Assembly (NCBI GenBank): GCA_033557685.1
Contig: JAWQRN010000324.1
Span: forward strand, 1 to 31,417
Reading direction: 5' to 3'
From: Sperchopsis tessellata
Lineage: Eukaryota > Arthropoda > Insecta > Coleoptera > Hydrophilidae
Length of the DNA stretch: 31,417 bases
Shown here: piece after piece, positions 20,761-31,417 of the stretch
How positions within the stretch are numbered: the stretch's first letter is position 1
Layout of the letters: each line of letters begins with the position of its first letter
Notes under the pieces: generated by a model
Told to the model about the DNA's origin: nothing
What the model saw: the letters and a program-made list of their open reading frames with translations, nothing else
The model's database searches: none
Translations under genes and position numbers: made by a program

Positions 20761-22800
20761 ATAGTTTAATATATTAAAATTAAATGAGTCAACATTTCTA
20801 TAAGAATGTTTGGTGATGTAGTGATTGGTAAACTGCAAAATATTACAATGAGAGAGAAAGAAAGTGAAATATGAAGTGTAGTTTCATACTTCGAGATCTA
20901 ATTTTGTGAGTTTGAGAAAGCTTAGTAAAAGTTAAATAATATTAAAAGCAATTCAAGCTATTTCTTAGATGTAAGGCTTAGCTATTTAATATTGTCATAG
21001 AGGATATATCGACAAGATTGCGGAGAATCAATAGCTGACAGTGAATATGTTATATTATGGGGACCTAGACCCATTCTCAATCAAGCATCGCATGATACGA
21101 ATAACAACTTCAGTTCTACCAGGATGTTGAGGTGTGAGATATATACGTAAACGAGGCCACTATGAGAAACAGCCTAACTCAAATCTGAAGCCTGCCAATG
21201 GAAATTATTCTTCTTGTGCCTGCTTGTTCCTTTGTGTTTGGATATGTGTTTGATTCATCTCTTTGAAATTTACTTGATTGCTTTACATTGTAATTTTACT
21301 TAATCAAAATTGAAGGATACATCAAATTGTAATACATGTGCGAAGATGACACTTTCTTGTAAATTTAATTATGTACAATTAATGTAATGACCATTAAAGT
21401 GCAACAACGATCAACCTCAACATCTCATAATATGTTTACCAGTGACCGTAAAATACGTTTTTAAGAATTAAATAATATGTATATTATGAATACCTTATAA
21501 ACTGTGTAAATGTTTAGTTGATTAACACTTCGATCCTTATTTCCTTCTGTTTATATAATTCCACAAACAGTTTAAATATTTTAAAGATTTTGAGAGAGAA
21601 GCAAATATTTCTCATTAAGTATTTTATTTTCCCCACGTTCCCCACTTTGTTCTCTAAATGTATTCATATCTGCCGTTTCTGCAGTAGAACGTGGAAATTT
21701 TAAAGTTGATTGTTTTTAAAAAAATCGTGACATGTCCCAGGACGATGTGGACATGTCACATATTTTTCTTGTGCAAGCTTCATCGCAGCTGAGGTCCCAG
21801 TCGTGTGTTTGATTTCTTTTTGGAATTCATCTCTTTGAAATGGTACTATTTCATGATGCTCTTATGTATGTAAGGCAAATATTATTTTATAAAGTTCAAT
21901 TTTTTTGTACTCTTTTTTTCAATCACATTTGTATATTGCAAACGTACTTTGAGATGACATACCTACATCATACACATTACTTATTTTTTCGTTATTTTGC
22001 TGAATCTAGCTGTGCTAGAATAATTTTCCTTTATGAAATTAGATTAATTCATGCGATGTAACAAAATATAAGCTATAATATTTGAAGAATTTAGCTTATT
22101 TTTTCAATTCAGTTGCAGCAAATATAATGAGAAAGAGAGAAGAAAATTATGAACACAAAAATCCTTTATAGATTATATAAACAGTTAACATATGACGAAA
22201 TTTATATAAATATAGGTTTGATGATGATGATTAGACGGTGTAGCAGAGTAGGCAATAGTAATTATTTTAGCAGATTGAACCGATTAGCAAGTAGTGTCGG
22301 TGGTAATACAGTATTTGCATTTGAATTTTAATGTGCCATACAAGAATGGCATTCAAATAGTGACACATTATTTTTTTGTTTTGTGCTTAGTCTACTAAGT
22401 TTTTAATAACGACTAGTCAAGAAATTTGAAAGGTAAAGATGTTTTATAAAAACTGGATAACTGGAAAAAGTAAATTAAGTTTCAAAACCAGACAAACAAA
22501 CAACTAAAGTTTCTGAGAGGATATTTTGGAAGGTGGTTCCAAATTGAATAAAATCTTTATAAAGATATTTGAAACAAAAGGGCAATCCATCTGTAATATT
22601 ATGTGGTGTAGTCCGCAAGTTGAAATAGGAGAATAGCGTTGAATTTCTCTATTACCAACAAAAACGTATTCCACGGTCAGTACTGTGAGTGGTGATCCTT
22701 TGCCACCCTATTATGAAGTTGCCTTTTATAAAAGGAAGTTAACCTCATTTCAAGAAACCTATTCTAGGGCGTACGTTGCAAATCAACACCAAAAACACTA
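20761..22800. other. AT-rich stretch without recognised genes
   Basis: No recognised element. Short frames at 21518-21703, 21840-22061 and 22149-22331 lack motifs and look like chance. A perfect 11-bp inverted repeat at 21727-21759 is listed separately. Confidence 0.45.
21727..21759. repeat. Perfect 11-bp inverted repeat
   Basis: GTGACATGTCC (21727-21737) and GGACATGTCAC (21749-21759) are exact reverse complements around an 11-base spacer. Each arm contains the palindrome ACATGT. The arrangement could form a small hairpin or a paired protein-binding site. No gene lies nearby to support a regulatory role. Confidence 0.85.
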
Positions 22801-22835
22801 GTCAACAACCAAAGTAGAACCATCAGAAAGGAAAG

Positions 22836-24175
22836 CGACATGGAAAACTTACATAAAAGAACTATTTGAAGATGACAGGGCAACATATAATAGAGAATCT
22901 GAAAACTGTCTTACAGGCTCAGAAACCATGGAGGAAGAGGTCAAAGAAGCTATTAAATCCACCAGAAGCAACTGGATACCAGTTGAAATTATGACTCTTC
23001 TTGATGACGAAAGCGTATTGAAGCTACAAATAATATTCAAAAAAATCTAAGACACTGGCAACCCTGCTGATTAGTTAAGATCAACTTTCATACAACTTCC
23101 AAAGAAGAATAATGCAAAAATTTGCAGTGAATATAGACCTATCAGCATGATGAACCACACACTAAATATCTTCCTTTAAAGTGCTGCAGACACAGTTTGG
23201 CTTTAGGGAAGGATTAGGGATCAGATAAGCTCTAACTGCTGGTCCAGAATTGCCACAACCAACAAAAACCAGTATGCATCTGTTTCATTGACTACGAAAA
23301 AGCATTCGACAGAGTACGACACGACAAACTAGTTGAAATCCTCAACAGAATGGACTTAGATCAGAAAGATGTAAGATGCATAAAGAGTTTGTATTAGAAC
23401 CAAACAGCTAGATTTAGAGTAGATGAAGAGCTCACCAAAAATATAAAAATATGCAATGGGGCACGGCAAGGTTGCGTACTATCTCCCTTGCTATTCAGTT
23501 TGTATTCTGAGGTCATTTTTCAATAGGTATTGGAACATGTAGAAAGGACATCCAAGTAAATGGAAAATGGATCAATAAAATCCGTTTCGCGGACGATGCA
23601 GGGATTATAGTTGACAACATCGAAGACCTCCAATTTCATAGTCAAAGAGATAGAACTAAAGACAAACATCGAGAAGACCAAGTTCATGGTGATAACAAGG
23701 AATACAGAAACATTCACAACTAGCAGCATAACAATCGAGAACTCTCCCATAGAACGGGTAACCAGATTCAAATATTTAGGGGTTTGGTTGCACGACAAAT
23801 GGGACTTGGACAAAGAACTAAAAAACCGAATAGAAATGGCGCAAAGCGCTTTCATGAAATACAAACAGATGCTGACAAACAGTGAATTTGACCTAGATCT
23901 TAGAATATGATTTATGTAATGTTACGTATGGTCGGTGCTGTTGTATTGAATGGAACCATAGACGGTAAATGTTGCGACTGTGAGTTGGCTTGAGGCGTTC
24001 GAAATGTGGACTTTTTGCCGAATACAGAATGACCGTAAACTACTAACTATCATAAAACGAAGAAAGACGGCCATATCATGTGCAATCGTAAGTACAACAT
24101 TTTACAACATAGTAATCATTAGAATTCAGGAAAAAGAAAATAATTGATTAGTCGTTGAGAATCGCAAGCTAGATA
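22836..24175 (+). pseudogene. LINE reverse transcriptase pseudogene (L2/RTE-like)
   Basis: This remnant of a non-LTR retrotransposon RT keeps the domain order. It has a pre-RT region (WKTYIKELFEDDRATYN, TGSETMEEEVKEAIKS), CSEYRPISMMNH, QFGFREG, FIDYEKAFDRVRHDKLVEIL with both aspartates of motif A, GARQGCVLSPLLFSLYSE, and IRFADDAGIIVDN with the FADD active site at about 23590. The thumb follows (IEKTKFMVITRNTE, VTRFKYLGVWLHD) as a 99-codon frame at 23611-23910. Then come LEAFEMW at about 23990 and GHVMCNRKYNILQH at about 24070. Stops and frameshifts separate most blocks, and RT sequence is deleted near 23165-23190. The blocks match the LINE proteins often annotated in insects as endonuclease-reverse transcriptase. 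The endonuclease is absent upstream. Confidence 0.9.
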
Positions 24176-25217
24176 TTAATGATAACAAAAACAACTTCCT
24201 TTTCAATCGCTTATAGTTATAGATATGTTAGTCCTAATGAACCTGCGTATATAATTTTACTCAAAATATGCACAATATGTTCTTTTGACCGTTGATTAGC
24301 AGATGTATTTCGTGAATGATGTTTCTGAAGTACTAATTTGAATAATTATACCTGAGGCAAATGATATGGCCATATTTTAGTTTATTTCTCGTCGGCCTAC
24401 TTTTGTATCAGTGAAAAAACACCGAGAGAAATTAAATTAATACTTCGGGGAATATTGATGCACTCGGTACACCCAGATGAATATGTTTCTTTAAAGTGCA
24501 TATGACCACAAACGCCTACAATATATGAGATCCCGCTTATATAAATCAAATTTAAATTAAAAAAGATTAGAAATCCAAGAAGTTCCCACCTAATATTGTA
24601 TATAAGAGAAGTTGTTCACGTTTGCTAAACACATCTCAAATAAATATACCATTTCTCAAATTTAAATAAAGAATATATGCTCACATGAATGTAAAATCAT
24701 TATTTATAATTATATACATGTCTGCGTAAAATTAAGAAGACCACATATAAGGCGCTACTGCACATGAAATTATTGTAAGGATTTAATTACAAAATGACCA
24801 TTGGCCTCAATATATAGGTAAGTACGGATTGATCCTCAATCAAAGATTAACTACTCCCGCTCATATCATAACAAAAACGAGCCAAAAAAGAACTAAGCGA
24901 AGAAAATTTAATTACAGTATATAAAATGGCATAAGATTGGGAAATAGAAAATAGGAAAGGGGAAACTGTGAATATTGTTCTGCCCAAAGAATTCACTCTT
25001 GGCCACATTTCAAATGCTCAGGGTGTAGATTTTTTATGTATCTATGAAAAGAAAATGTTTTTTATTATACCATGAAATAAATCAATAATCAATTGCTCGT
25101 TAACTATTTGTGGTTTTTTTCAATATTCTGCAAATACTTTTCAGGCCTGATAGTAATTTTGAGTCCACTAATTTTAATGCCTCCTCCAAAAACATCCTGT
25201 AAATGGTGCCAGTTTTT

Positions 25218-25406
25218 TTAACCCTTAGTATTTGTTTTTTTACCTATTTAGTTATAGTAACTTTGCAAGAAAAGAATTTTATAGAAAAATACTGTTCTGG
25301 GATACAAAGGGTTAAAATAGAAAAGATTAATTTCGAGGAAGATTTAAAGTTCGAAAATATGCTCGTGTATCATTGTAAGATGAAAAAGTATGCCGCTTAG
25401 GGTTAA
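25218..25406. mobile_element. Possible TTAA-bounded mini-element
   Basis: TTAACCCTTAGTAT begins at 25218. Inverted matches occur at 25301-25315 (GATACAAAGGGTTAA) and at 25397-25406 (TTAGGGTTAA). TTAA followed by CCCT is the terminal form of piggyBac-type elements, which insert at TTAA. The two possible right ends would give an element of 98 or 189 bases. The terminal match is only 10-14 bases, so chance in AT-rich DNA cannot be ruled out. A 65-codon plus-strand frame (25203-25400) spans it and is probably incidental. Confidence 0.3.
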
Positions 25407-26522
25407 AAACTGAAACCAAATATTGAAACTATACAAATGATAATTACTATATTAAATTTATTAAAGGCAGAGTATATATTATATAACATGCTAGTAAAAC
25501 ATCAACCGATATTGAATTATATTTTGACATAATCTGCATTGGATAGAATGTTTTAAGTGAAGTTTAGTATCTAGGCAGGTATGCAGGGCTACAAATAATA
25601 TCATAGGTAATTAAAAAAAAAAACAGAATAAAACATTTTATAAAATATTTAAACATGAATGTTAAATTTCTGTAACTGTACCAAATTCTATAAAAAAAAC
25701 CACATAAAAGTAAAGAAACATAGATATGTGTGGATACAGATTTTTTTAAATCTGGCTAGTACATAAGTAGTGAGCTTATATGATTTTTCTCTTCTCTGAA
25801 ACGGGTATTTGAGAAAACAAGACATAGATAGGGCATGAAATAGTTTTTCATGCTATCAATGCACAAAGGGAATTTCTGTGAGATACTTATTTTTAATCGT
25901 TTTAAAGTTCTTCTTACATAATATTACAGTTCTGACGGAAGTTCCTGTCTTAACCTTATATTTAGTTGTGAGGCAATCGGATATTATATTTCATATCTTA
26001 TTATATTTGCCAATAGCGAAAGGAAATATAAAATATTTATAATGTATAGGAACTAAGTAAGCACGCTAATCATTTCGATTATCATAAACTACTCGTGCGT
26101 TATAAAATTAGTTGACCTACGACACCATAGTATGCTATTATCACTTAGAAAGCTGATAATGTACTTAATCTGCAGATTTCTGTAATGGCGATAATTTGAT
26201 TATTATGGCACCCACGTATGTTCTAAAGATTTTAATAAATGATGTATTTTACTTTCTTCGACATAGCGTAATATCAAATGATTGGGTTTTGGTTGTTTTA
26301 GTGAAAGTTTTTTATGCATATGATTACCAACATCAGTCGATAAGTAAGTTACTTGCAATATTATCAATTTAAGTGTAATGAAAGGAAAGAAGAACACCAC
26401 AATTGCTGGGAGGAAATAATAAGTTAAGGAAGAGATTTTTTTCAATTAATATTTGTTGGGATATTTAACAACTCTGTGTAGCGAAATCTACACTTAAATA
26501 GATTATGTTTTCATTAAGCTAA

Positions 26523-26527
26523 ATATA

Positions 26528-26582
<55 letters not shown>
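26523..26582. repeat. Long (AT)n microsatellite
   Basis: An almost pure AT run of about 60 bases with one GTG interruption near 26533-26535. Confidence 0.98.
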
Positions 26583-26585
<3 letters not shown>

Positions 26586-27718
26586 AACAAATACTTGGAA
26601 GAAGGAAATAGAATATGTAGAATAATATAATTTAATAAAGTTTCGATTACATGATCATCATGTTGTTATAAAGATTCTCTTTCACTATATACGTAAAAGT
26701 CATCAAGTCTCTATCAATGTATGCAGTCTAACTTTACAAATTATTAGTATTTAATCTACAGAGATTTGTCTGAAAAACAAGGTCTATTTGTTCCATAGAA
26801 ACAACAGGTAATGGCTTGCAAATTTTCGTTTGTGTACTAGATTTAAGATATTTAAGACTGTGCGGGAGTAAATTTTAAATTGTATATTGTAAGTTATTAA
26901 AAAGCATCAACGAGGTATGCACGAAATTCATAATTATTTTCAAGAGTCAACATAACAGGAGAAACATTTTAGGAGAACGTATCAGTGAATAATCAATGAT
27001 ATAAATTATACCTAGTAGATTTTATGACCCTGCGTTCTTTTATTCAATATGTATCTGTTATTTTAGCAAATAAATAAACTTTTCTTTTAAAGGACTGCCT
27101 TTAATTTCGGAATTAACAAGGATATTTTGGGAACATACAAATCTTAAATATAGACTGTAGATGTAAATCTGATGCAAAGAACTATATGGTGATTTATAAC
27201 AAAAATGCATAGAAAGTACCTAAATCTTAAAGAAACTTAGTTTATCTTTTCCACTCATTTTCTGTAACACATATAAATATTGGGAAAACCATAATTACTG
27301 AGCTTAAAGGTTACGACATTGATTCTGAGGTTTGACTCGTAAGCTTTTAATACTGTGGCCTTAGTACCCAGTAAACCTCTTATAGTTCCCACTATCTACT
27401 CTGGGTATGTATAAAAATCGTGTCACATTATAGGATCAGGGGTAAAAATAGCTTGCGTGTATTGATGTTCGCTACCTTTTTCTAGTATTAACCAAAAATA
27501 TTTTTTTTTCATCTAGGGAGAAATCTATCTAAGGTAATTGCACCCAACTTGGCCACTGTAATTTCATAATTATAGTGTATAATTCACTAGATATCAAATT
27601 GTTGAACAGCCATGATCAATATGTATTCGCATGGGCAAATGTCACATTTCGAGATTGGCAACCCTAAATACTTTCAGTTCACAGTTCAGTTGTTTAGTTT
27701 CGAGTTTCTTGTTCTGAC

Positions 27719-28371
27719 AGGTGTACGGAAGGGGGGCGGCAAATTATGCCAGGCAGGAACTGGTGAGAAGATGTCAGATTGAGTGGGAGGAGGCAACGGA
27801 GAGCGCATGGACACACAGACTCATAAAAGTGATAAGGACATGGATTGACAGGAAGCATGTAGAGGTTGGTTACCACCTGACACAGGTATTGACGGGACAC
27901 GGGTGTATCAGAGACTACCTGTACAGAATAAAGAAAGAGAGCGAAGACACGTGCGTGTATTGTGCGGAAGTCGGAAGCGTGATTCGGGATAAGCAGCAAC
28001 ACAAAATGTTCGGCTGCCCAAAGTTTGACGTGGAGAAGCGGATGGTGGAACTTAAGATTGATGTTGGACTAGAGCTCGAAAATTTCATAGAAACTATGCT
28101 GGAGAGCGAGAGAAAGTGGAACAAGATGGTAACGAATATACTAAAAAGGAAGGAAAGGGACGAGTGGAGTCGATAGCGACAGCATAATAATATCGATAAC
28201 GGATAAGAGCAAGATACACCCTCCAACCTGAAGGAATGCGTAAGCGGCTCCGGGGTAGATGAGTAGAGAAGAGGGAGAGGTTTGAGCTGGTTGAAGTCCA
28301 GCACTATTCCGAAAGTTAGATGAAGGTCGGAATGTCCATGAGGATTTCCCCCTCTCGGAAAAAAAGGTGTA
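27719..28371 (+). mobile_element. 5'-truncated R1-clade LINE insertion
   Basis: The insertion has the open C-terminal end of an R1-type ORF2, a GC-richer 3' UTR (28177-28357) ending CCCTCTCGG, and a short A tract. AGGTGTA occurs at 27719-27725 and again at 28365-28371, right after the A tract, which fits a 7-bp target-site duplication. The 3' UTR string GGATTTCCCCCTCTCGGAAA is one I associate with R1-type insect elements. The body is much less AT-rich than its surroundings and has no stop in the coding part, so it inserted recently relative to its neighbours. R1 itself sits in 28S rDNA; this copy does not. Confidence 0.8.
27721..28176 (+). CDS. R1-clade ORF2 C-terminal fragment with zinc-finger domain
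   Basis: This is the C-terminal part of the RT-containing ORF2 of an R1-clade LINE, about 150 residues. It starts inside the protein because the insertion is 5'-truncated, and no real start codon is expected. The translation contains WTHRLIKVIRTWIDRKH, the WT-x-x-LIp-i-x-W-x-r block, then LTQVLTGHGCIRDYLYRI, the tQ-LtGHG-f block. Next is a zinc-finger-like CVYCAEVGS to HKMFGCPKF (C-X2-C-X13-H-X4-C), and MLESERKWNKM near the end. The reading frame is open to a TAG at 28174. It cannot move on its own because the RT and endonuclease are absent. The minus-strand frames over this region are artefacts. Confidence 0.88.
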   Translation: MYGRGAANYARQELVRRCQIEWEEATESAWTHRLIKVIRTWIDRKHVEVGYHLTQVLTGHGCIRDYLYRIKKESEDTCVYCAEVGSVIRDKQQHKMFGCPKFDVEKRMVELKIDVGLELENFIETMLESERKWNKMVTNILKRKERDEWSR

Positions 28372-28669
28372 AGGTTTTAAGTAGATTATCAAAGTAACGC
28401 AGTATTTTATTATATTTTGAAAGACGGGAGTAATACTTGAAGTAAAGAAAATAAAGACCTACAATTTTAATACAGAATGAGAATAACAGTTCTTCTTCAC
28501 AGTGGTGTGACACTTTAAAAAAGGAAACGTTGAAACACGTTTTAAAAGTATTCATGAAGTTGTGATAAAAATTATCCATTAAACAGTGAATTGCGCAAAT
28601 AAAAGCTAAAGGCATTTAAGTCACAATTAACCGTCTAACAATTATATTTTATTCAACGCAATATTATAT

Positions 28670-30080
28670 CCAAGGCTGCAACAGTTGCATCGTTTCGTGC
28701 GAGTAATGTTTAGCGAAACATAAGAAACCTTCCACAGATAGAGAAATGGTAAAAGAAGCATTTCTGGAAGATAACGATTTGTTATTTGATTCATTTAAGA
28801 ACAAAAACGAAATAATTTCGTAGAATCGTCATGCGTCGTATAGAAATTCTGTATTCTGATCTGGTTGAACAACTGACCGAAGATATCACTAACTGCATTT
28901 ATGTTTCCTTGCAGTTTGATGAATGAACCATTATAACTGATATTTCTCAGTTCTGAATTTTTATGAGTGTGAAAGAAGAGTAATTAACAATATTACCTCT
29001 AAAGAAGAAAACAAAAGGTGAATATGTTTACTGTGCTTTAAAAAAATATTACGATGAAAATTGATAGAACGCCATCAATAACCGGGACTTTTAATGGATT
29101 TTTGGCTATGTGTACCAGAGACGATGACTTTACCGATTTCCTTTCGTATCATTGCATTATTCATGAATAGTCCGTTAGTTGTAAAATTCTGAATATGAGT
29201 CGTATTATGGGAATCTGCATTAACATTGTTTTTTTTATTTGCTTATTTAACTAAAATTGTGAACTTTATTCGAGGAAAAAGTCTACAAAGAATAATATTT
29301 CGAGCCCAACTAGAAGTAATCGAATTTGAATATGGAGAATAGTTATATCATCCAGATGTTTGTTGTCTACTTCGGGGAATATTTTTACCAAGATTCTGGA
29401 ACCTACTACAAGAGGTAAAAGGTTTTTAGAATCAAAAGATGATATGTCCGTTAAACTTAGTGATGGCGATTGGTTCATGAATTTTGCTTTCGTTGTCGAT
29501 ATAATTAACCATATTAACGAAATAAACCTACAATTGCAAGGAAGAAACAAAACAATAGCTGAAATGATTGGATACGTTCATACTTTAAAAATCAAGTTAA
29601 AGCTAATATCTTCCCAGTTGATGAAGAACGAACAGAAAATTTTTAAATATTTCTGACGAATTGTCAAAAAAATATAAGAATATTAAACAAAGATAAATAT
29701 TATATATAACTGCCCTTCATTCCTAATTTTAGAGACGTTTTCAAGAATCTACTAGACAAAAACAGATTGTTATATTCATGGATAACTCGTTTGGCAATGT
29801 TGATGCTGAAGTTAACTAAAAGTATAAAAAGTAGAATTTCTTTATCTATGTATGAAAATTAAATTCTTCTCCCACAAAATTACATAATTTTGACAGCGCT
29901 CAGTTCAGAAACTAAAAGTAGCTTTTGGAACCTATTGGGCGAAGAATAATATCCTAATTTAAAAAAGGTTGCATTTAATTTAACATCGATTTTTGGTTCG
30001 AACTACCTGTACGAGTTTACAATTTTGACTATGAATATAACTAAGAAAAATTATCGTTCCCGTCTGACTACCACATAAAA
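28670..30080 (+). pseudogene. hAT transposase pseudogene (ZBED/GTF2IRD2-like)
   Basis: This is the decayed coding region of a hAT-superfamily cut-and-paste transposase of the type behind vertebrate ZBED/GTF2IRD2-like proteins. Fragments in order are KAATVASFRASNV, AKHKKPSTDREMVKEAF, VSLQFDE (catalytic aspartate 1 region, about 28905), IDRTPSITGTFNGFLAM (aspartate 2 region, about 29065), SYHCIIHE (the CX2H motif that precedes the RNase H insertion, about 29150), KFLES-like FLESKDDMSVKLSDGDWF and INEINLQLQGRNKTI (29430-29560), then SFWNLLGEE, YPNLKKVAFNLTSIFGSNYL and KKNYRSRLT, the C-terminal dimerisation region. The N-terminal BED finger is not seen, and stops and frameshifts are frequent. Terminal inverted repeats were not found. 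Confidence 0.85.
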
Positions 30081-30529
30081 TCCTGTGGAAGAGTAGCGGA
30101 TAGGAATTATACACCAAGTCTACCTCTGGTTTAAAACAAATAACTTAGCACTATAGAACAATATGGCCAATATCGGTGTATATTGGTATACATAATGGTT
30201 TTCCGTAGTAACTGTACTAAAACACAAGTTATATGTTTTCATTTATGTTTGCCTTTGGTTGTGACTACAAAGGAATAGCACTCAATCGTTCCAAAGACCT
30301 ACGGGGCAAGTGGTCAAGTAAACATATATTTTCCAGAAGCTGTGTAAAATGGGATATCGATTTATAAAGTTTATACCGCATGAAGTATTTGCAAGAAGTA
30401 AAATTAAAAGGTGACCAAGTAGATTTGTTAATGAAAAGATCGTTCGGTTCTCAAAAGTTGACTTTCCTCTTACTCCTAGAATATTATGTCGATGTGGGTA
30501 TTGATACATCATACGGAATCCGTTAAAAA

Positions 30530-31010
30530 AAGAAAAATTAATGGCTGGATGTTATTAGCTTCGTATAATTCTGGAACGAACCCTCGAAGTTAGACCCATA
30601 AATGTGCAACACTTAAACCCTGCGAGAGTGCAGAAATTTAATAACTTAATTGTAAATTCCAAAAATGAATCAGTTACTTACAGACTTGGACAAGCCCGAA
30701 AGAATTTATAATGTCGATGAAAAAACTGCAGATTATGCCTAGAAATCATGACAAACGTTTCTTGTGGCAATGTACTTGGCACAGCAATTCGGCACTAAAT
30801 TCTTCTCTTATAAATATACTTAGTACTCCAGAAAGAGTGAAATACTGGGAAAACAATTTCAGTCAGCCAGTTTTAAATAACAGAGCACAATTTATCAATA
30901 ACACCAAGAGCACCATCTTGAAAGACGCATTGAAGGAATCGAAAAGCAATAAACCAAAGAAATCTTTGTTTTGTACGGTGCGCCAAGAAGATGGGTGGCA
31001 GACATGAGCC
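30530..31010 (+). pseudogene. Pogo/Tigger-like transposase fragment
   Basis: This is a remnant of a Tc1-mariner-superfamily transposase of the pogo/Tigger branch. In one frame it reads MAGCY-LRIILERTLEVRP and NVQHLNPARVQKFNN. These match the end of the CENP-B-type DNA-binding region, KAG-dWl-x-F-x-R-p-x-lR and s-aRa-gFN. The DDE domain follows: KPERIYNVDEK at about 30690, containing the first catalytic aspartate, then VSCGNVLGTAI at about 30760, related to the CgNA-G-aIPP block. The open frame at 30711-31007 is out of phase with these blocks in part. The second and third catalytic residues are not found, and the copy is dead. A helix-turn-helix N-terminus may extend left to about 30280 but is not convincing. 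Confidence 0.6.
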
Positions 31011-31417
31011 TCTGCTCTACATGGAATGTCAATAATGTATATGCATAACAACTGAAGATGTATTTTGTTTTTTTGTTTGTTTCCAGATTGTGATAATAAG
31101 ATAAGGTGTAAAATTTGTTCATGTTTTGAGAAGAAACAATAATTGAGTGTGTCAGTTCGTATACATTTTTTGTGTTATTTTTTTAATATACGTACTCAAA
31201 AAAAAAACTTACACTTGTTTTAAATGAACTACCAAATTTCATAAAAACAACCTATATATGTTTTTTTTCTAGAATGATATGTCTTAAGAATATATCCATG
31301 GCCTGCCTTTAGAACAGTAGATTTACGTTAAAAAAGTTCACATTGTATGAGACAAACATAATAATTTATAATTTTGTGAAATACCACTCACAACCCCAAA
31401 TTAAAGTTAAGTTAAAG
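31011..31417. other. AT-rich end of window
   Basis: Contains T-rich and A-rich runs; nothing recognised. Confidence 0.5.

Larger units (their letters stand above)
24176..27715. other. AT-rich stretch without recognised genes
   Basis: Contents seen are a possible TTAA-bounded mini-element, a long (AT)n tract and a small hairpin with 8-bp arms (GCATGAAA, 25827-25847). The 80-codon minus-strand frame at 26203-26445 has no recognisable motif. No host exon is recognisable. Confidence 0.45.

Noticed and set aside
27660..27720. Host promoter with TCAGT initiators and a first-exon splice site ahead of the R1 insertion
   Set aside because: TCAGTT and CAG/GTGTAAG are short and common. No TATA or downstream element is placed correctly, and no exon is recognisable.
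27694..28615. Minus-strand frames of 83-129 codons
   Set aside because: They overlap the R1 coding frame and its 3' UTR, or AT-rich sequence, and have no family features. They are antisense shadows.
1..31417. CRISPR arrays, bacterial operons or phage genes
   Set aside because: No regularly spaced direct repeats of that type, no ribosome-binding sites or long frames. The content is plainly eukaryotic.

Overview
The window looks like a stretch of gene-free, AT-rich nuclear DNA from a large, repeat-laden arthropod genome, probably an insect. I see no intact host gene, no rRNA or tRNA gene, and nothing prokaryotic: no operons, no ribosome-binding sites, and only short open frames. What can be recognised is a layered graveyard of transposable elements. 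The arthropod assignment rests on the mix of families (R1-clade, jockey/CR1-like and L2/RTE-like LINEs, Copia, ZBED-like hAT, pogo/Tigger-like, a tRNA-derived SINE) and on a recurrent unnamed protein family that I associate with arthropod genomes. The species cannot be told.

Layout. 1-45: one arm of a dispersed 37-bp repeat. 94-2320: a rotted Copia retrotransposon on the minus strand, colinear from Gag to RNase H. 2404-2475: a retroposon-like tail motif (minus). 4236-4970: a LINE endonuclease/linker fragment (plus). 7440-8510: degenerate tandem units of roughly 155-175 bp in direct orientation, followed by the same units inverted. 10125-10330: a jockey-like RT scrap (plus). 14376-14719: a SINE with a recognisable target-site duplication. 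17020-17184: a second tail motif with a three-copy 17-bp repeat. 17571-18830: a 1.26-kb element with long terminal inverted repeats enclosing the broken remains of an unnamed protein. 19844-19932: a near-perfect hairpin of 37-bp arms. 20460-20760: a CR1/jockey-like RT scrap (minus). 22836-24175: a LINE RT pseudogene (plus). 25218-25406: a possible TTAA-bounded mini-element. 27719-28371: a young-looking 5'-truncated R1-clade insertion with an undamaged reading frame. 28670-30080: a hAT pseudogene. 30530-31010: a pogo-like pseudogene. Several (AT)n microsatellites lie between them.

Nothing here acts as a pathway. The most interesting item is 17571-18830. It ties a recurrent protein family, for which I know no function, to a mobile-element structure: long inverted termini starting CACTGG, and a 7-bp near-duplication outside them. 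That suggests the protein is, or travels with, a transposase. The inverted satellite array at 7440-8510 and the 37-bp-arm hairpin are the other structures not explained by standard families.
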